Both the position numbers and the translations under genes were made by a program. Shown here in pieces: positions 41,817 through 51,413 of a stretch of DNA of 64,000 bases (positions within the stretch are counted from its first letter, which is position 1; each line of letters begins with the position of its first letter). Origin of the DNA: Providencia rettgeri (GTDB lineage: Bacteria; Pseudomonadota; Gammaproteobacteria; Enterobacterales; Enterobacteriaceae); assembly GCF_001874625.1 (NCBI RefSeq), contig NZ_CP017671.1, positions 1,364,001 through 1,428,000 on the forward strand, in the 5' to 3' direction. Below the pieces are notes generated by a model that worked only from the letters and a program-made list of their open reading frames with translations, searched no databases and was not told the DNA's origin.

Positions 41817-42425
41817 CTATGGTTGGAACCAACCTTTGCGAATAAGAGAACCAAAAATTAAACTATAAAGCCGGGTTATAGGTTCTTGGATTTTATTTGC
41901 ACCAATAGACCAGATAACCTGTGCAATTCCGCAGGCAACAATTGCTAATATAAAGGCACCTGCCATATCTAAAGGCCAATGGACACCTAGGTAAATGCGT
42001 GACCACGCAATCACGATAGCCGGTATCATCATCACTAACCCCACCCAAGTTCTTAGCCAGAAAAGGAAGGCAAAGGCGAAAGTAAAGACAATGGTGCCAT
42101 GGTTGCTTGGAAATGATGGTGTGGCTTCATGATCTGAGAAGTTTGTTCCAATTCCCATGACAAATGGGCGATCGTGTGGGGCAATATAGCCAATTAACCA
42201 AGAAATGGCTAAACCTACAACAATAGCAATCGCTGCTTTGCATGCAAAAGCACGTTGGCGGGTCATATTTGGCTGGGCACCCCAGAACCAACAGGCAACA
42301 GTAAAAAGTGGAAAAATAAGGATTAAGCGCTTGGCAATAACATTGGCTAGCGCAATGGTTCCACTCGCGGTCTCTGGTGTGGCATTGATCAAATTGAAAA
42401 GATCAAGATTCAGTTGTTCCAGCAC
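41817..42425 (-). CDS. ybjG: Undecaprenyl-diphosphatase, PAP2 type
   Basis: This 202-residue membrane enzyme (E. coli YbjG 198) removes a phosphate from undecaprenyl diphosphate on the periplasmic side, recycling the lipid carrier for peptidoglycan. The PAP2 phosphatase motifs are visible: a DRPF segment after SWLIGYIAPH, then PSFPSNHGTIVF, then SRIYLGVHWPLDMAGA. There are five to six membrane helices. It is transcribed divergently from yjbQ. Confidence 0.93.
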   Translation of the reverse strand: MLEQLNLDLFNLINATPETASGTIALANVIAKRLILIFPLFTVACWFWGAQPNMTRQRAFACKAAIAIVVGLAISWLIGYIAPHDRPFVMGIGTNFSDHEATPSFPSNHGTIVFTFAFAFLFWLRTWVGLVMMIPAIVIAWSRIYLGVHWPLDMAGAFILAIVACGIAQVIWSIGANKIQEPITRLYSLIFGSLIRKGWFQP

Positions 42426-42627
42426 AGTTCAGTACCTCGGACAGTTAGTAAATAAGACAGAGCAAACATGTAAGAGGGAGAGATTAAAGTTTCCGACTTA
42501 GCAGGTAAAGTCCCTTTGTCTTATTATTGAAAGCGTTGTGCGACAAATTTACTTGCGGTTAAACAATTACTCAATGATTATTTAACGCGGTAAAGTGTTT
42601 TCGCGTCGTTGAGGAAGGGGAAAAATC

Positions 42628-43056
42628 GTGTGGTGGCAAAAAGAAATACAGCTCAATGCAAAACAAAGGGGATTCCATTTAGTCACAGAGGAGATCCTTC
42701 AGCAATTGCCTGAACTAAGTTCAATCGATATTGGTTTAGTGAATATTTTTATTCAGCATACATCTGCCTCTTTGACAGTCAATGAGAATGCAGATTATAC
42801 CGTTAGAGAAGATTTTGAGCGTTTCTTTAATAAAGCAGTGCCGGAAAATGAACCTTATTTTAAGCATACTTATGAAGGAAGTGATGATATGCCTGCGCAC
42901 CTTAAAAGTAGTTTATTAGGAGCTAGTTTGACTATCCCTGTGACAAAAGGGCGCTTAAATCTTGGAACATGGCAGGGGATCTACTTGTGTGAACATCGTA
43001 ATTACGGCGGAAAACGCAGGTTAATTATTACATTACAAGGGGAACTTGCTGATTAG
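42628..43056 (+). CDS. yjbQ: UPF0047 family protein YjbQ
   Basis: This 142-residue cytosolic protein matches E. coli YjbQ (138 residues), with the conserved [16 protein letters not shown], [19 protein letters not shown] segment and [17 protein letters not shown]. The family forms homotrimers and shows weak thiamine phosphate synthase activity; its real role is unsettled. The start is GTG, supported by GAGGAAGGGG upstream and by the family N-terminus Trp-Trp/Trp-Tyr. Its E. coli counterpart lies elsewhere in the chromosome. Confidence 0.93.
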   Translation: MWWQKEIQLNAKQRGFHLVTEEILQQLPELSSIDIGLVNIFIQHTSASLTVNENADYTVREDFERFFNKAVPENEPYFKHTYEGSDDMPAHLKSSLLGASLTIPVTKGRLNLGTWQGIYLCEHRNYGGKRRLIITLQGELAD

Positions 43057-43060
43057 AAAC

Positions 43061-43137
43061 AAAAAACCCGATAGCATGAAAACATAGAGTTGGCTATCGG
43101 GCTCCTCAATATGGGGACATCAAAGAAAAGCAGTGGC
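43061..43137 (-). ncRNA. rybB: RybB small regulatory RNA
   Basis: The minus strand carries the RybB 5' seed beginning GCCACTGCTTTTCTTTGATG and continuing TCCCCAT, as I recall it from E. coli. The 77-nt transcript ends in a GC-rich terminator stem (CCCGATAGC/GCTATCGGG) and six T. RybB is an Hfq-dependent sRNA of the sigmaE response that represses many outer-membrane protein mRNAs through its 5' seed. Its position next to grxA fits the E. coli neighbourhood, where rybB lies close to grxA. The terminator stem differs from E. coli while the seed is kept. Confidence 0.93.
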
Positions 43138-43143
43138 ATAAAT

Positions 43144-43170
43144 TAAGACCCCATCTAAAAAAGAAAGTTC
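43144..43170 (-). promoter_or_regulatory. SigmaE-type promoter of rybB
   Basis: GAACTT (43165-43170) and TCTTA (43144-43148) are separated by 16 bp, and the -10 ends six bases before the RybB 5' end. This fits the sigmaE consensus and the known sigmaE control of rybB. Confidence 0.78.
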
Positions 43171-43221
43171 TCAGGCAGATGAAAAAAAATGCACTTTTTT
43201 ATGAAATTTAAATGAAATAGC

Positions 43222-43278
43222 ACAAAAAGAACAAGCAAAGTGTGAGTACTTGTCAATAAGTGAACCACTTTGCTTGTT
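43222..43278 (-). terminator. Terminator of grxA
   Basis: AACAAGCAAAGTG and CACTTTGCTTGTT form a perfect 13-bp stem with a 23-nt loop, followed on the minus strand by C and five T. It lies just past the grxA stop and isolates rybB from grxA. Confidence 0.8.
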
Positions 43279-43302
43279 GAGTAGAGAAATCTGAGGGACT
43301 AA

Positions 43303-43566
43303 TTATTTGTATAGATCCAAATTTTCTTTTGCATAAGCTTCAAAATCAGTGCAACCGCCGATATGAGTTTCATCAATAAAAATTTGTGGCACAGTTTCAA
43401 CAGGTTTACCGACAGTTTTAGACAGATCTTCTTTAGAAATGCCTTCAGCTTGGATATCGACATAACGGTAGTCAAAATCGTCACGTTCATTTTTCAGTTT
43501 TTCAGCAAGTTCTTTCGCACGAACACAATAGGGGCAGCCAGGGCGACCAAAAATAACAGTATACAT
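43303..43566 (-). CDS. grxA: Glutaredoxin 1
   Basis: This 87-residue dithiol glutaredoxin reduces ribonucleotide reductase and protein disulphides with glutathione. The active site is C11-P-Y-C14, with the TVP cis-proline loop and the GG-x-TDF glutathione-binding segment. In that segment this protein has Cys (IGGCTDF) where E. coli Grx1 has Tyr, a residue found in other glutaredoxins. The AAGGAGA five bases upstream selects this ATG over a longer ORF. It is divergent from ybjC, as in E. coli. Confidence 0.97.
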   Translation of the reverse strand: MYTVIFGRPGCPYCVRAKELAEKLKNERDDFDYRYVDIQAEGISKEDLSKTVGKPVETVPQIFIDETHIGGCTDFEAYAKENLDLYK

Positions 43567-43725
43567 AGTATCTCCTTTTATCTTGAACTCGAATTTTAAT
43601 CGCAATATTCAATACTATGCCTACATAAATTGTGAAATAAAAGTCGAATTTTCCTGTTATACCTATAGGTATGACATATAATCGAGAGAGTATGATAGCG
43701 ATGTAACAGTGGAAAGGTAACTATA

Positions 43726-44052
43726 ATGAGTAACAAACCGGAATCTAAAGGGACTATGCGCTCATTAGCGGATATGCCCAAACCTATTTTGGTATTAGAA
43801 GGTGTGGGAATTATACTCCTGATAATCGTTTTACTGACATTAAATGATTATATGACATTACCTGAACCTTTAATGCAGCAAGGGGTAATAATTGCGATTA
43901 TTATGGTTGGGATTGGCTGTTTAGTTCCTGCTGTCATTCATATTATTTGGCGCGCTATCCATAGTTTAAGTTTTTTAGGGATTGATAATAAACAATCGAC
44001 CAAAAAGCACAGCCAAAAACCAGAATCTTTTGATGATAAACACGATGAATAG
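43726..44052 (+). CDS. ybjC: DUF1418 membrane protein YbjC
   Basis: This 108-residue protein has two membrane helices (about 22-40 and 51-72) and the conserved PKPILVLEGVGIILL and SLPEP-like (here TLPEPLMQQG) features of YbjC. The C-terminal tail is charged. It faces grxA as in E. coli. The nfsA and rimK genes that follow ybjC in E. coli are missing here, so ybjN comes next. Its function is unknown. Confidence 0.88.
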   Translation: MSNKPESKGTMRSLADMPKPILVLEGVGIILLIIVLLTLNDYMTLPEPLMQQGVIIAIIMVGIGCLVPAVIHIIWRAIHSLSFLGIDNKQSTKKHSQKPESFDDKHDE

Positions 44053-44188
44053 CCATAAAAAACGTGGTTTCGCTAGCGTTTCGGCTTACAATGTGTGAAA
44101 ATTATTCGCTTTTCTGTTAGAGGTGAAATCAAGGCTCTAACAAACCGATATTGCATGATTATTTTGAGTTGAAGAAGGTTTATTGCCC

Positions 44189-44707
44189 ATGGATTCTATT
44201 TGTTACCCTGACATCACAAAGTTACGTGAATGGCTAGACCAACTCAAAACCTCTTATTTCGAGTGTGATTCCTGCGCAGCATTGCATTTACCTCATATGC
44301 AAAACATAGAGGGTATTTTTGATGCGAAGCTCGATATTTTAAATAATGTTTTGGTACTGTCTGCATTAGCCGAGTTGAAACCAACGGCTATTGTGACGCT
44401 TGTGGCGAATATCAGCCAAATCAATGCCAGTTCATTAACAGCTAAAGTTTTTCTTGAAATTAACGATGAAAACTTACCTAAACTCGTTGTGAGTCAATCA
44501 TTTTCCTTAGAAGCAGGAATGACTTACCGACAGTTTTGCCTTTTTGTGCAGCAAGCAGAAGACCAAATTTCTGCTATTGTTTATGAAATCTTTAGTAATA
44601 ATCTCTTGTATGCCAATCAAGGTGATTTTAGTGAGGATGACGGCTCTGCTGAAGATGAGTCGGAGTTTTCTCCTGATGATGATAAACCTTCCATAATCCT
44701 TCACTAA
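44189..44707 (+). CDS. ybjN: YbjN family protein
   Basis: This 172-residue cytosolic protein has the YbjN/sensory-transduction-like alpha/beta fold. The segments FECDSCAALHLPHMQNIEGIFDAK and LPKLVVSQS closely follow E. coli YbjN (158 residues), with a longer acidic C-terminal tail here. The ATG is preferred to an in-frame TTG two codons earlier, given the GAAGAAGG spacing. In E. coli it affects motility, exopolysaccharide and stress traits by an unknown mechanism. Confidence 0.92.
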   Translation: MDSICYPDITKLREWLDQLKTSYFECDSCAALHLPHMQNIEGIFDAKLDILNNVLVLSALAELKPTAIVTLVANISQINASSLTAKVFLEINDENLPKLVVSQSFSLEAGMTYRQFCLFVQQAEDQISAIVYEIFSNNLLYANQGDFSEDDGSAEDESEFSPDDDKPSIILH

Positions 44708-44716
44708 CTTTTTGTT

Positions 44717-45844
44717 ATGCATTGTGAAAAATACCTCACGGGCGCATGTCGCTCGTGCCAATGGTTAGAACTGACACCAGAACAACAAATTGCTGCAAAG
44801 CAGGGGCAACTACAGGCGTTATTACCAGAAATTGAAGCTATTAAGTTTCAACCCCCCGTCACTGGCTTACAAGTCGCTTTTCGTAATAAAGCGAAAATGG
44901 TGGTTAGTGGGAGTGTTGAAAGGCCAATTTTCGGGATTATCGGAGAAAATGGGGTCGGTGTCGACCTAACGGATTGCCCATTATACCCCGCCTCATTTTC
45001 AGATATCTTTAGTGTGCTTTCCCCCTTTATCGCTCGAGCAGGGCTCACGCCGTACAACATTGAACGCAAACGTGGGGAACTGAAATATCTTTTGTTAACA
45101 CAAAGCCGACACACGGGTAGGTTTATGCTGCGCTTTGTGCTGCGTTCAGAGAAAAAACTGGTTCAGCTCAAAAATGCATTGCCTTGGTTACAAGAGCAAT
45201 TACCACAACTTGAGGTGATTACGGCAAATATTCAGCCCGTACATATGGCAATACTCGAAGGCGAGGAAGAGATTTTCTTAACTCCGCAACACACACTGCG
45301 TGAGGAGTTTAATCAAGTTCCTTTGTTTATTCGACCACAAGGTTTTTTCCAAACTAATCCTGTTGTTGCAGCTAAGCTATACCAAACCGCGAGAGAGTGG
45401 GTAAAAGCATTAAATATTCATAGCTTGTGGGATTTGTTTTGTGGGGTTGGGGGTTTTGGGTTGCACTGCGCTGAAAAAGAGACTCGCTTAACTGGCATTG
45501 AAATCAGTGCTCCTGCAATTGCCAGTGCTCAACAATCAGCGAATGAACTAGGGCTACAATATGTTGAATTTAAAGCCCTCGACTCTACGCGTTTCGCTAC
45601 CGCTAATCAGGATATTCCGCAGCTTATTTTAGTCAATCCACCACGTAGAGGAATAGGTAAAGCACTGTGTGATTACCTTTCTCATATGCAACCTGAATAT
45701 ATTCTCTATTCAAGCTGTAATGCAAAAACGATGGCACAAGATTTGAAGTGGTTGTCTGGCTATCAAGTTTGTAAGGTACAACTGTTTGATTTATTTCCAC
45801 ACACTGCACATTTTGAAGTATTAACATTATTAAAAATAAAATAA
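44717..45844 (+). CDS. rlmC: 23S rRNA (uracil-747-C5)-methyltransferase
   Basis: This SAM-dependent RumA-family enzyme makes 5-methyluridine at position 747 of 23S rRNA. It has 375 residues, as in E. coli. The [4Fe-4S] ligands C3, C11, C14 and C87 are intact, as are the SAM-binding [14 protein letters not shown] and the catalytic Cys in YSSCNAKTM. It starts 9 nt after ybjN, so the two are likely co-transcribed. It ends opposite artM. Confidence 0.97.
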   Translation: MHCEKYLTGACRSCQWLELTPEQQIAAKQGQLQALLPEIEAIKFQPPVTGLQVAFRNKAKMVVSGSVERPIFGIIGENGVGVDLTDCPLYPASFSDIFSVLSPFIARAGLTPYNIERKRGELKYLLLTQSRHTGRFMLRFVLRSEKKLVQLKNALPWLQEQLPQLEVITANIQPVHMAILEGEEEIFLTPQHTLREEFNQVPLFIRPQGFFQTNPVVAAKLYQTAREWVKALNIHSLWDLFCGVGGFGLHCAEKETRLTGIEISAPAIASAQQSANELGLQYVEFKALDSTRFATANQDIPQLILVNPPRRGIGKALCDYLSHMQPEYILYSSCNAKTMAQDLKWLSGYQVCKVQLFDLFPHTAHFEVLTLLKIK

Positions 45845-45920
45845 GACTTAAGTTGATAATATGCGTACATATTTGAGCTAAGGTCTCATTATCAATATGA
45901 ATGGAAGAACGATAGAATAA

Positions 45921-45948
45921 AAAAGCTTGGTGGGCACCCAAGCTTTTT
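45921..45948. terminator. Bidirectional terminator between rlmC and artM
   Basis: AAAAGCTTGG and CCAAGCTTTT form a perfect 10-bp stem with a 7-nt loop and A/T tracts on both sides. Confidence 0.9.
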
Positions 45949-45973
45949 ATATAACCAATTGAATTATAATTTG

Positions 45974-46642
45974 TTAATTGCGGTGTTCGAAGGCTAGAGC
46001 CTTACGCTCGATTAAACGCATTAGCACTGTTAAAATTGCATTGACCACTAAATAAATAATCCCCGCAGCAACAAACGCCATGACATTCCAGCTTTGCCCA
46101 AAGATCAGTTGGCTGTAGCCCATGACATCTAGCATTGTAATCGTACTGGCAAGTGAAGTACTTTTGAAAATCAGAACGACTTCGTTGGAATAGGACGATA
46201 ACGAACGTTTAAAGGCATAAGGCAAAATAATACGCATGGTTTGCATTTTACTCATCCCGAGGGCTTGGCACGACTGCCATTGGCCTGATGGAATGGCTTT
46301 AACTGCGCCATGGAATAACAAAGTGGAATACGCTGCACTGTTTAGTGCTAATGCGAGCATCGCACATACCCATGGGGTCGAGATAAACTCCCAGAGCATT
46401 GGATAATCCTTCAACGATTTAAACTGGCTTGGACCATTATATATTAAGAAAAACTGTACCAATAAAGGCGTGCCAGTAAATAGCGTGATATAGACTTTAA
46501 CCGCTTGAGAAACCACGGGGGTCTTAAGCGAGAGAATTAAAGTAAATAATATCGCTAAAAGAAAAGCCACAATAAGAGCACTAAACGTCAGTGATAAGCT
46601 GGTTGGTAGCCCCGGAAGAATATCTAAAATTAAATCAATCAT
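45974..46642 (-). CDS. artM: Arginine ABC transporter permease ArtM
   Basis: This 222-residue inner-membrane permease of the HisMQ type has five membrane segments and the EAA-like cytoplasmic loop ([30 protein letters not shown], of which the core is [12 protein letters not shown]). It forms the membrane channel with ArtQ. The start overlaps the artQ stop by 4 nt (ATGA). It is the last gene of artPIQM. Confidence 0.95.
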   Translation of the reverse strand: MIDLILDILPGLPTSLSLTFSALIVAFLLAILFTLILSLKTPVVSQAVKVYITLFTGTPLLVQFFLIYNGPSQFKSLKDYPMLWEFISTPWVCAMLALALNSAAYSTLLFHGAVKAIPSGQWQSCQALGMSKMQTMRIILPYAFKRSLSSYSNEVVLIFKSTSLASTITMLDVMGYSQLIFGQSWNVMAFVAAGIIYLVVNAILTVLMRLIERKALAFEHRN

Positions 46643-47379
46643 TTTGATTCACCTCGCTCAAAGCGAGTGGTACGCAATTCAATACGTTTTAAGATAACTT
46701 GACTGACTAACGTAATAGCAAGGTAAATCAACCCTACAATGGCGTACCATGTGAAAGGTTCGTGAGTTCTATTAACGATTGTTTTTGTTTGTAGCATTAA
46801 ATCATTAACACTGATGAGTGAAACTAACGCAGTATCTTTTAATAATACAAGCCATTGGTTACCTAATCCAGGAAGTGCATGGCGCCACATTTGCGGCATA
46901 ATGAACCGAAAGAAAATAGTGCGTTTGTTTAAACCTAATGCAAAACCGGCTTCCCACTGACCATAAGGTACTGCTTTTAAAGCTCCTCTCAATGTTTGTG
47001 ATGCATAAGACGCATATAACAAGGCGAGGGCAATGACACCGCAGACAAATGGGGTGTAATCAAATTCACCGCTATCAGCAAAGAAAATGCTAGGGTCAAT
47101 TTGAATAGTGGTTTGCCAAAAACCGAGGTTTATATCGAACCCATCACCAAGCAAATTGATCAGTTGTAATGTACCAAAGTAGACAAACAACACGACCAGT
47201 AATTCAGGTAGACCACGGATCAAAGTAACCCAGCAAGTCCCTAAAAAGGCAATAGGTTTAAAACGGACGGACTCCCACGCAGTAAATAACATGGCGAGGA
47301 TCAGCCCTAAAACCAGTGCAGAAACAGCAAGGCCGACGGTGATACCGGCGGCACTTGTTAAAAATAGAAAGTTGCTCAT
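46639..47379 (-). CDS. artQ: Arginine ABC transporter permease ArtQ
   Basis: This 246-residue permease partner of ArtM has five membrane segments and the EAA loop [18 protein letters not shown]. coli ArtQ has 238 residues, so this one is slightly longer, with an acidic insert near 75-105. It lies 12 nt after the binding-protein gene and overlaps artM by 4 nt. Confidence 0.95.
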   Translation of the reverse strand: MSNFLFLTSAAGITVGLAVSALVLGLILAMLFTAWESVRFKPIAFLGTCWVTLIRGLPELLVVLFVYFGTLQLINLLGDGFDINLGFWQTTIQIDPSIFFADSGEFDYTPFVCGVIALALLYASYASQTLRGALKAVPYGQWEAGFALGLNKRTIFFRFIMPQMWRHALPGLGNQWLVLLKDTALVSLISVNDLMLQTKTIVNRTHEPFTWYAIVGLIYLAITLVSQVILKRIELRTTRFERGESK

Positions 47380-47391
47380 TAATTATATCAA

Positions 47392-48135
47392 TTACTGTTG
47401 AAACCATTTTTTGTGGATAGCATCATAAGTGCCGTCTGCTTTAACTTCAGCTAAGGCTTTATTCATTTTATCCAGTAGCTCTTTATTTCCTTTACGAACA
47501 GCAATACCTAGACCAATACCGAAGTATTGTGGATCAGTGACTTTTTCGCCAACAGCCGTTAGGTTTTCATTACCTTTCGCTTTTAACCACTCATCAGCAA
47601 CAGCGGTGTCACCAAAGACAGCATCAATACGGCCATTTTGTAAATCTAAAATGGCAGATTGATAGTTATCATAAGGAACGGTTGTCATCCCTTTATGTTG
47701 TTCCATGATGTATTTCTGGTGAGTTGTCCCATTTTGCACACCGATTTTTTTGTCTTTTAGTTGATCAACCGAAGAGATTTTCTCTTTTACTGCGATAAAC
47801 TCAGCAGAGTTAGGGTAGTAGGTTTCAGTAAAATCGACCTGTTGTTGGCGCTCAGGGGTAATATCGATACCAGCCATCAATGCTTCGAAACGACGGAATT
47901 TCAAGCTAGGGATTAAACTATCAAATGATTGGTGAGTAAATGTGCAAGTTGCGTTCATTTTTTCGCACATTGCATTGGCTAAATCCACATCAAAACCCAC
48001 AATTTGGTTATTTTTATCAAACATTTCAAACGGTGCATAAGTTGCTTCCGTTGCAAAACGAATGGTTTCTTTTTCTGCAGCAGTTGCTGATAGGGTTACT
48101 GCGCCTAGTAGCGCGGCTAATATAATTTTTTTCAT
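47392..48135 (-). CDS. artI: Periplasmic arginine-binding protein
   Basis: This 247-residue solute-binding protein of family 3 has a signal peptide (cleavage after Ala-Thr-Ala-Ala near 20), TIRFATEATYAPFE at the N-terminus of the mature protein, and the GVQNGTTHQKYIM and VGFDVDLANAMC segments shared with ArtI and ArtJ. By operon position it is artI; the sequence could equally be called artJ, and no second copy is present in this operon. Confidence 0.93.
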   Translation of the reverse strand: MKKIILAALLGAVTLSATAAEKETIRFATEATYAPFEMFDKNNQIVGFDVDLANAMCEKMNATCTFTHQSFDSLIPSLKFRRFEALMAGIDITPERQQQVDFTETYYPNSAEFIAVKEKISSVDQLKDKKIGVQNGTTHQKYIMEQHKGMTTVPYDNYQSAILDLQNGRIDAVFGDTAVADEWLKAKGNENLTAVGEKVTDPQYFGIGLGIAVRKGNKELLDKMNKALAEVKADGTYDAIHKKWFQQ

Positions 48136-48153
48136 TGCTTAATCCTATATCTA

Positions 48154-48882
48154 TTAATGTGACAGATAATTTGCAAATGCTTCAGTTTGAGGCGCCGCAA
48201 AATGGCTGGCGTCTCCTTGTTCTACAATATGACCGTTTTCCATGTACACTACACGGCTAGCGGTTTTACGTGCAATTTCTACTTCATGAGTCACGATAAC
48301 TTGTGTAATGCCTGTTGCTGATAATTCGCGGATAATATCGACAACCTGTGCGGTTATTTCAGGGTCAAGCGCAGCCGTTGGTTCATCAAACAACAGAACC
48401 TTAGGCTCCATCATAAGCGCCCTTGCAATTGCAACACGTTGTTGTTGACCACCAGATAAATGTAAAGGATAGCGGTCAGCAAATTGAGATAAACGTAGGC
48501 GTTCTAACAGCTTAGCCGCTTTACTTTGTGCTTCTTGTTTCGATAACTTTAATACACGGCAAGGGGCTTCAATTAGGTTATCCATCACATTCAAGTGAGG
48601 CCACAGGTTATATTGTTGGAATACCATGCCGACATTTTGACGCAATTCACGGATAGATTTCGCATCGGGTACCGATGAAAAGTCAAATTGCTGACCGACA
48701 ATATTTAAATGGCCAGAACGTGGCATTTCCAATAAATTGAGAACACGCAGTAAAGAGCTTTTACCTGCTCCACTTGGCCCGAGTAATACCATGGTCTCAC
48801 CTGCAGAACACTCTAGATTGATATCAAAGAGAGCCTGATGGGAACCATAGAAACAGTTGATGTTTTTTAATTGAATGCTCAT
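48154..48882 (-). CDS. artP: Arginine ABC transporter ATPase ArtP
   Basis: This 242-residue ABC ATPase, the E. coli length, has Walker [10 protein letters not shown], signature LSGGQQQR, Walker B LLFDEP and the switch His in VTHEVE. It energises ArtQM. The ATG at 48882 gives the family N-terminus [13 protein letters not shown]; an in-frame TTG three codons earlier was rejected. It is the first gene of the operon, with an ArgR-like site upstream. Confidence 0.96.
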   Translation of the reverse strand: MSIQLKNINCFYGSHQALFDINLECSAGETMVLLGPSGAGKSSLLRVLNLLEMPRSGHLNIVGQQFDFSSVPDAKSIRELRQNVGMVFQQYNLWPHLNVMDNLIEAPCRVLKLSKQEAQSKAAKLLERLRLSQFADRYPLHLSGGQQQRVAIARALMMEPKVLLFDEPTAALDPEITAQVVDIIRELSATGITQVIVTHEVEIARKTASRVVYMENGHIVEQGDASHFAAPQTEAFANYLSH

Positions 48883-48927
48883 GCTTACCAATAATATCTT
48901 TTTTCACTACCTGCGATATTAATCCCA

Positions 48928-48945
48928 TGAGCATATTTATGCAAT
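48928..48945. promoter_or_regulatory. Candidate ArgR box upstream of artP
   Basis: AGCAT-ATTT-ATGCA matches the 18-bp ARG box architecture (TGAAT-N4-ATTCA) at most positions, and further TGCAT half-sites lie alongside. E. coli artP is repressed by ArgR. The match is moderate. Confidence 0.35.
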
Positions 48946-48980
48946 AATTTATGCATAAAAATTTGGTTTTTACGCTGAAA

Positions 48981-50462
48981 TTATTCTGTTTTCTCAGTTG
49001 GATGCTCTATCGGCTGTTGCTTAGCGAGTTGTTTATCCCGTTCAAAAGCCAGTTCACTAATTCGCTTCGCCATACCTTTAAAAATAAATAAGTGTGCTGG
49101 CATCATGGCAAACCAATAAAGCAGACCACAGAAGCCAGCTGGGTGCCACCAAGCTCTAACATCAATTGAGCGGCGGTTACCGCTATCATGAATAGTAAAT
49201 GTCAGCCGCCCAAGGCCCGGTGCCTTCATACCAAATAGCAAACTAAGTTGTTTATTAGGTTCAAGGTTTATGACACGCCAACCATCTATTTCATCGCCAA
49301 GTTGCAGCTCTTCGCGATTGGGACGCCCATATTTAATTTTATTCAACATCATATCATCCATGATGGCGCGGGTTTTCCAAAGGCCGTTGGCATAAAAATA
49401 ACCATCTTTGCCACCAATTTGTTGAACGACATGCCAAAGAGACTCGCTGCTAGCGATGGTACCAAGCGTTGCACCTGCTTGTTTTGGATAAAAACCATAG
49501 CCCGGTCGCCAACGCTTGCGAACTTCAGGGTCGTATCCCCAATCTGCATTATCGACGGCATCCGCTTCTTCCGCTAAGGTTGCCCTGACTGCGTCATCGA
49601 AAGAAATTAAGGTTTGAGGGATCAACTCGCGTAGTGCTTTATCATCAGCAGGAAGGTCATGTTGTAAGCCTTGGATTAGCTCCTTAGCAATTGAAGGCGG
49701 TACTGAGGTGATAAGGCTAATAAAATGCACCGAAATCATACTAATTGGAATTGGGATAGGGATCAGCAAACGGCGTTTACCGCTGACTTTGATAAATCTT
49801 TTGAATAGCTCTTGGTAGCTTATATATTCAGGGCCGCCTGCATCGAAAATTCGGCTTTCTGTTACCGGCGTTTTTGCCAGTTGTGTTAAATAATATAGAA
49901 TATTGGATAGGGCGATTGGAGATGATTTTGAACGCACCCAGCGTGGTGGGGTTAAAATAGCCAAGTTATAAACCATATCCCGCATAATTTCGAAGGCTGC
50001 TGAACCTGGCCCAACAATAATAGAAGAACGGATTTCAGTCACAGGGATATGACTTTCACGCAAGATATCGCCGGTTAAACGCCTTGCGATAAGGTGTGGT
50101 GAATAGGTATGGCCGTGCTGCAATGCGCTAAGATAGATAATATGCTTAACATTAGAGCCTTCAAGAGCCTGTTGTACATTACGTGCTGCTGCGCGTTCCC
50201 GCTCAACCAGATTAGCTTGGTCTGCCATGCTGTGTACTAGGAAATAAACAATGTCGATATCTTCCATGACCCCTTTTAAAGTTTCGGGGTCGTGAAGGTC
50301 AACATAAATGCATTGGGTATCATGCCAACCTTGAGATAGCATCCAATCAACACGACGAGCCCCAGCAATAACGTCATATCCTTGTTCAATCAGCTGGGGA
50401 ATTAGGTTTTGCCCAATATAGCCGCTAGCGCCCAACACTAAAACACGTTGTTTATCTGTCAT
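48981..50462 (-). CDS. ybjT: SDR/DUF2867 family protein YbjT
   Basis: This 493-residue protein has an N-terminal NAD(P)-binding Rossmann domain (VLGASGYIGQNLIPQLIEQG at the start) and a C-terminal DUF2867 domain with the LLFGMKAPGLGRLTF and DVRAWWHPAGFCGLLYWF segments. The C-terminus is hydrophobic and probably membrane-associated. E. coli YbjT has 476 residues and unknown function. AGGAAA seven bases before this ATG selects it over an in-frame GTG at 50480. Confidence 0.92.
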   Translation of the reverse strand: MTDKQRVLVLGASGYIGQNLIPQLIEQGYDVIAGARRVDWMLSQGWHDTQCIYVDLHDPETLKGVMEDIDIVYFLVHSMADQANLVERERAAARNVQQALEGSNVKHIIYLSALQHGHTYSPHLIARRLTGDILRESHIPVTEIRSSIIVGPGSAAFEIMRDMVYNLAILTPPRWVRSKSSPIALSNILYYLTQLAKTPVTESRIFDAGGPEYISYQELFKRFIKVSGKRRLLIPIPIPISMISVHFISLITSVPPSIAKELIQGLQHDLPADDKALRELIPQTLISFDDAVRATLAEEADAVDNADWGYDPEVRKRWRPGYGFYPKQAGATLGTIASSESLWHVVQQIGGKDGYFYANGLWKTRAIMDDMMLNKIKYGRPNREELQLGDEIDGWRVINLEPNKQLSLLFGMKAPGLGRLTFTIHDSGNRRSIDVRAWWHPAGFCGLLYWFAMMPAHLFIFKGMAKRISELAFERDKQLAKQQPIEHPTEKTE

Positions 50463-50513
50463 GTTAATTTCCTGTTTCACGCAAATTAACCGCTATTGTG
50501 ACTGAAATTTTAC

Positions 50514-51413
50514 CTATGTAAAGAAGGCCATAAGAATTGGCGTAATAAGACTAAGTACGAAGCCATGAACAATGGCCGCAGGGACAATAGACACCCCACC
50601 GCTACGTTGCAAAACGGGGAGGGTAAAATCCATTGAGGTTGAGCCACAAATACCCAGTGCGGTTGAGCGATAACGGTTAATAATCATTGGTATCAACATA
50701 ATTGCAGCAAGTTCGCGAGCTAAGTCGTTGAAGAATGCTGCACTTCCCATTACAGGGCCGTAAGCATCGGTTAAGACAATCCCCGTTAAGGAATACCAAC
50801 CGAACCCAGAAGCAAGAGCTAGCCCCATTTTAACAGGAATACCTAATAAAAATGCAGCAAGCGCGCCACCAGCCAACGCACTGACCGCCATCACGAAGGC
50901 AATTGTTGTGCCTCGGCGGTTAATTAAAATTTGCTTGATGCTCATGCCGCTATTACGTAGCTGAATCCCAACCAATAAAAGCAGTAGCATCAACGCTAAC
51001 TGGCTGCCTTTATCTGCATAGTGTAGAAAATCAAAGCCAGTTAGCCCAACAACAAACCCTAAAAGCAGTACACCGCAGAGCTGTAAGGATTCGAATACCA
51101 TCTTGAGGCGTGAAGGAGGTTTTTCTTGTTTATGCTGAGGAATTTTCCACGGGTCAAGTTTATCTAACAATAACAGCGAGATAACATTTAGTAAAAATAT
51201 ACAGGCAAAGAAGGTAACGGCATAAATTAAAATAGAAATTAAGTGAACACTTAAGTTTTCGAGCAGTGCAAGCGTAATACCCATTAAAAATAAAATAACA
51301 TACACCATTGAGTTCAATGATTGATGGACACGATGGAGTATTTGTTTGTTTTTTATAGGAATAAGATAACCGAAAGTTAACGGTAGAAGAATAATTAAAA
51401 GTCCTGAATACAT
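50514..51413 (-). CDS. lysO: L-lysine exporter LysO (YbjE)
   Basis: This 299-residue inner-membrane protein, the E. coli length, has about eight membrane segments and the DUF340/LysO core (GFVVGLTGFDFL, VGIQLRNSGMS, ASGFGWYSLTGIVLTDAYGPVMGSAAFFNDLAREL). LysO exports lysine and thialysine. The ATG has AAGGA seven bases upstream. It is divergent from ybjD across 391 bp. No lysine-riboswitch-like structure was found upstream. Confidence 0.94.
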   Translation of the reverse strand: MYSGLLIILLPLTFGYLIPIKNKQILHRVHQSLNSMVYVILFLMGITLALLENLSVHLISILIYAVTFFACIFLLNVISLLLLDKLDPWKIPQHKQEKPPSRLKMVFESLQLCGVLLLGFVVGLTGFDFLHYADKGSQLALMLLLLLVGIQLRNSGMSIKQILINRRGTTIAFVMAVSALAGGALAAFLLGIPVKMGLALASGFGWYSLTGIVLTDAYGPVMGSAAFFNDLARELAAIMLIPMIINRYRSTALGICGSTSMDFTLPVLQRSGGVSIVPAAIVHGFVLSLITPILMAFFT

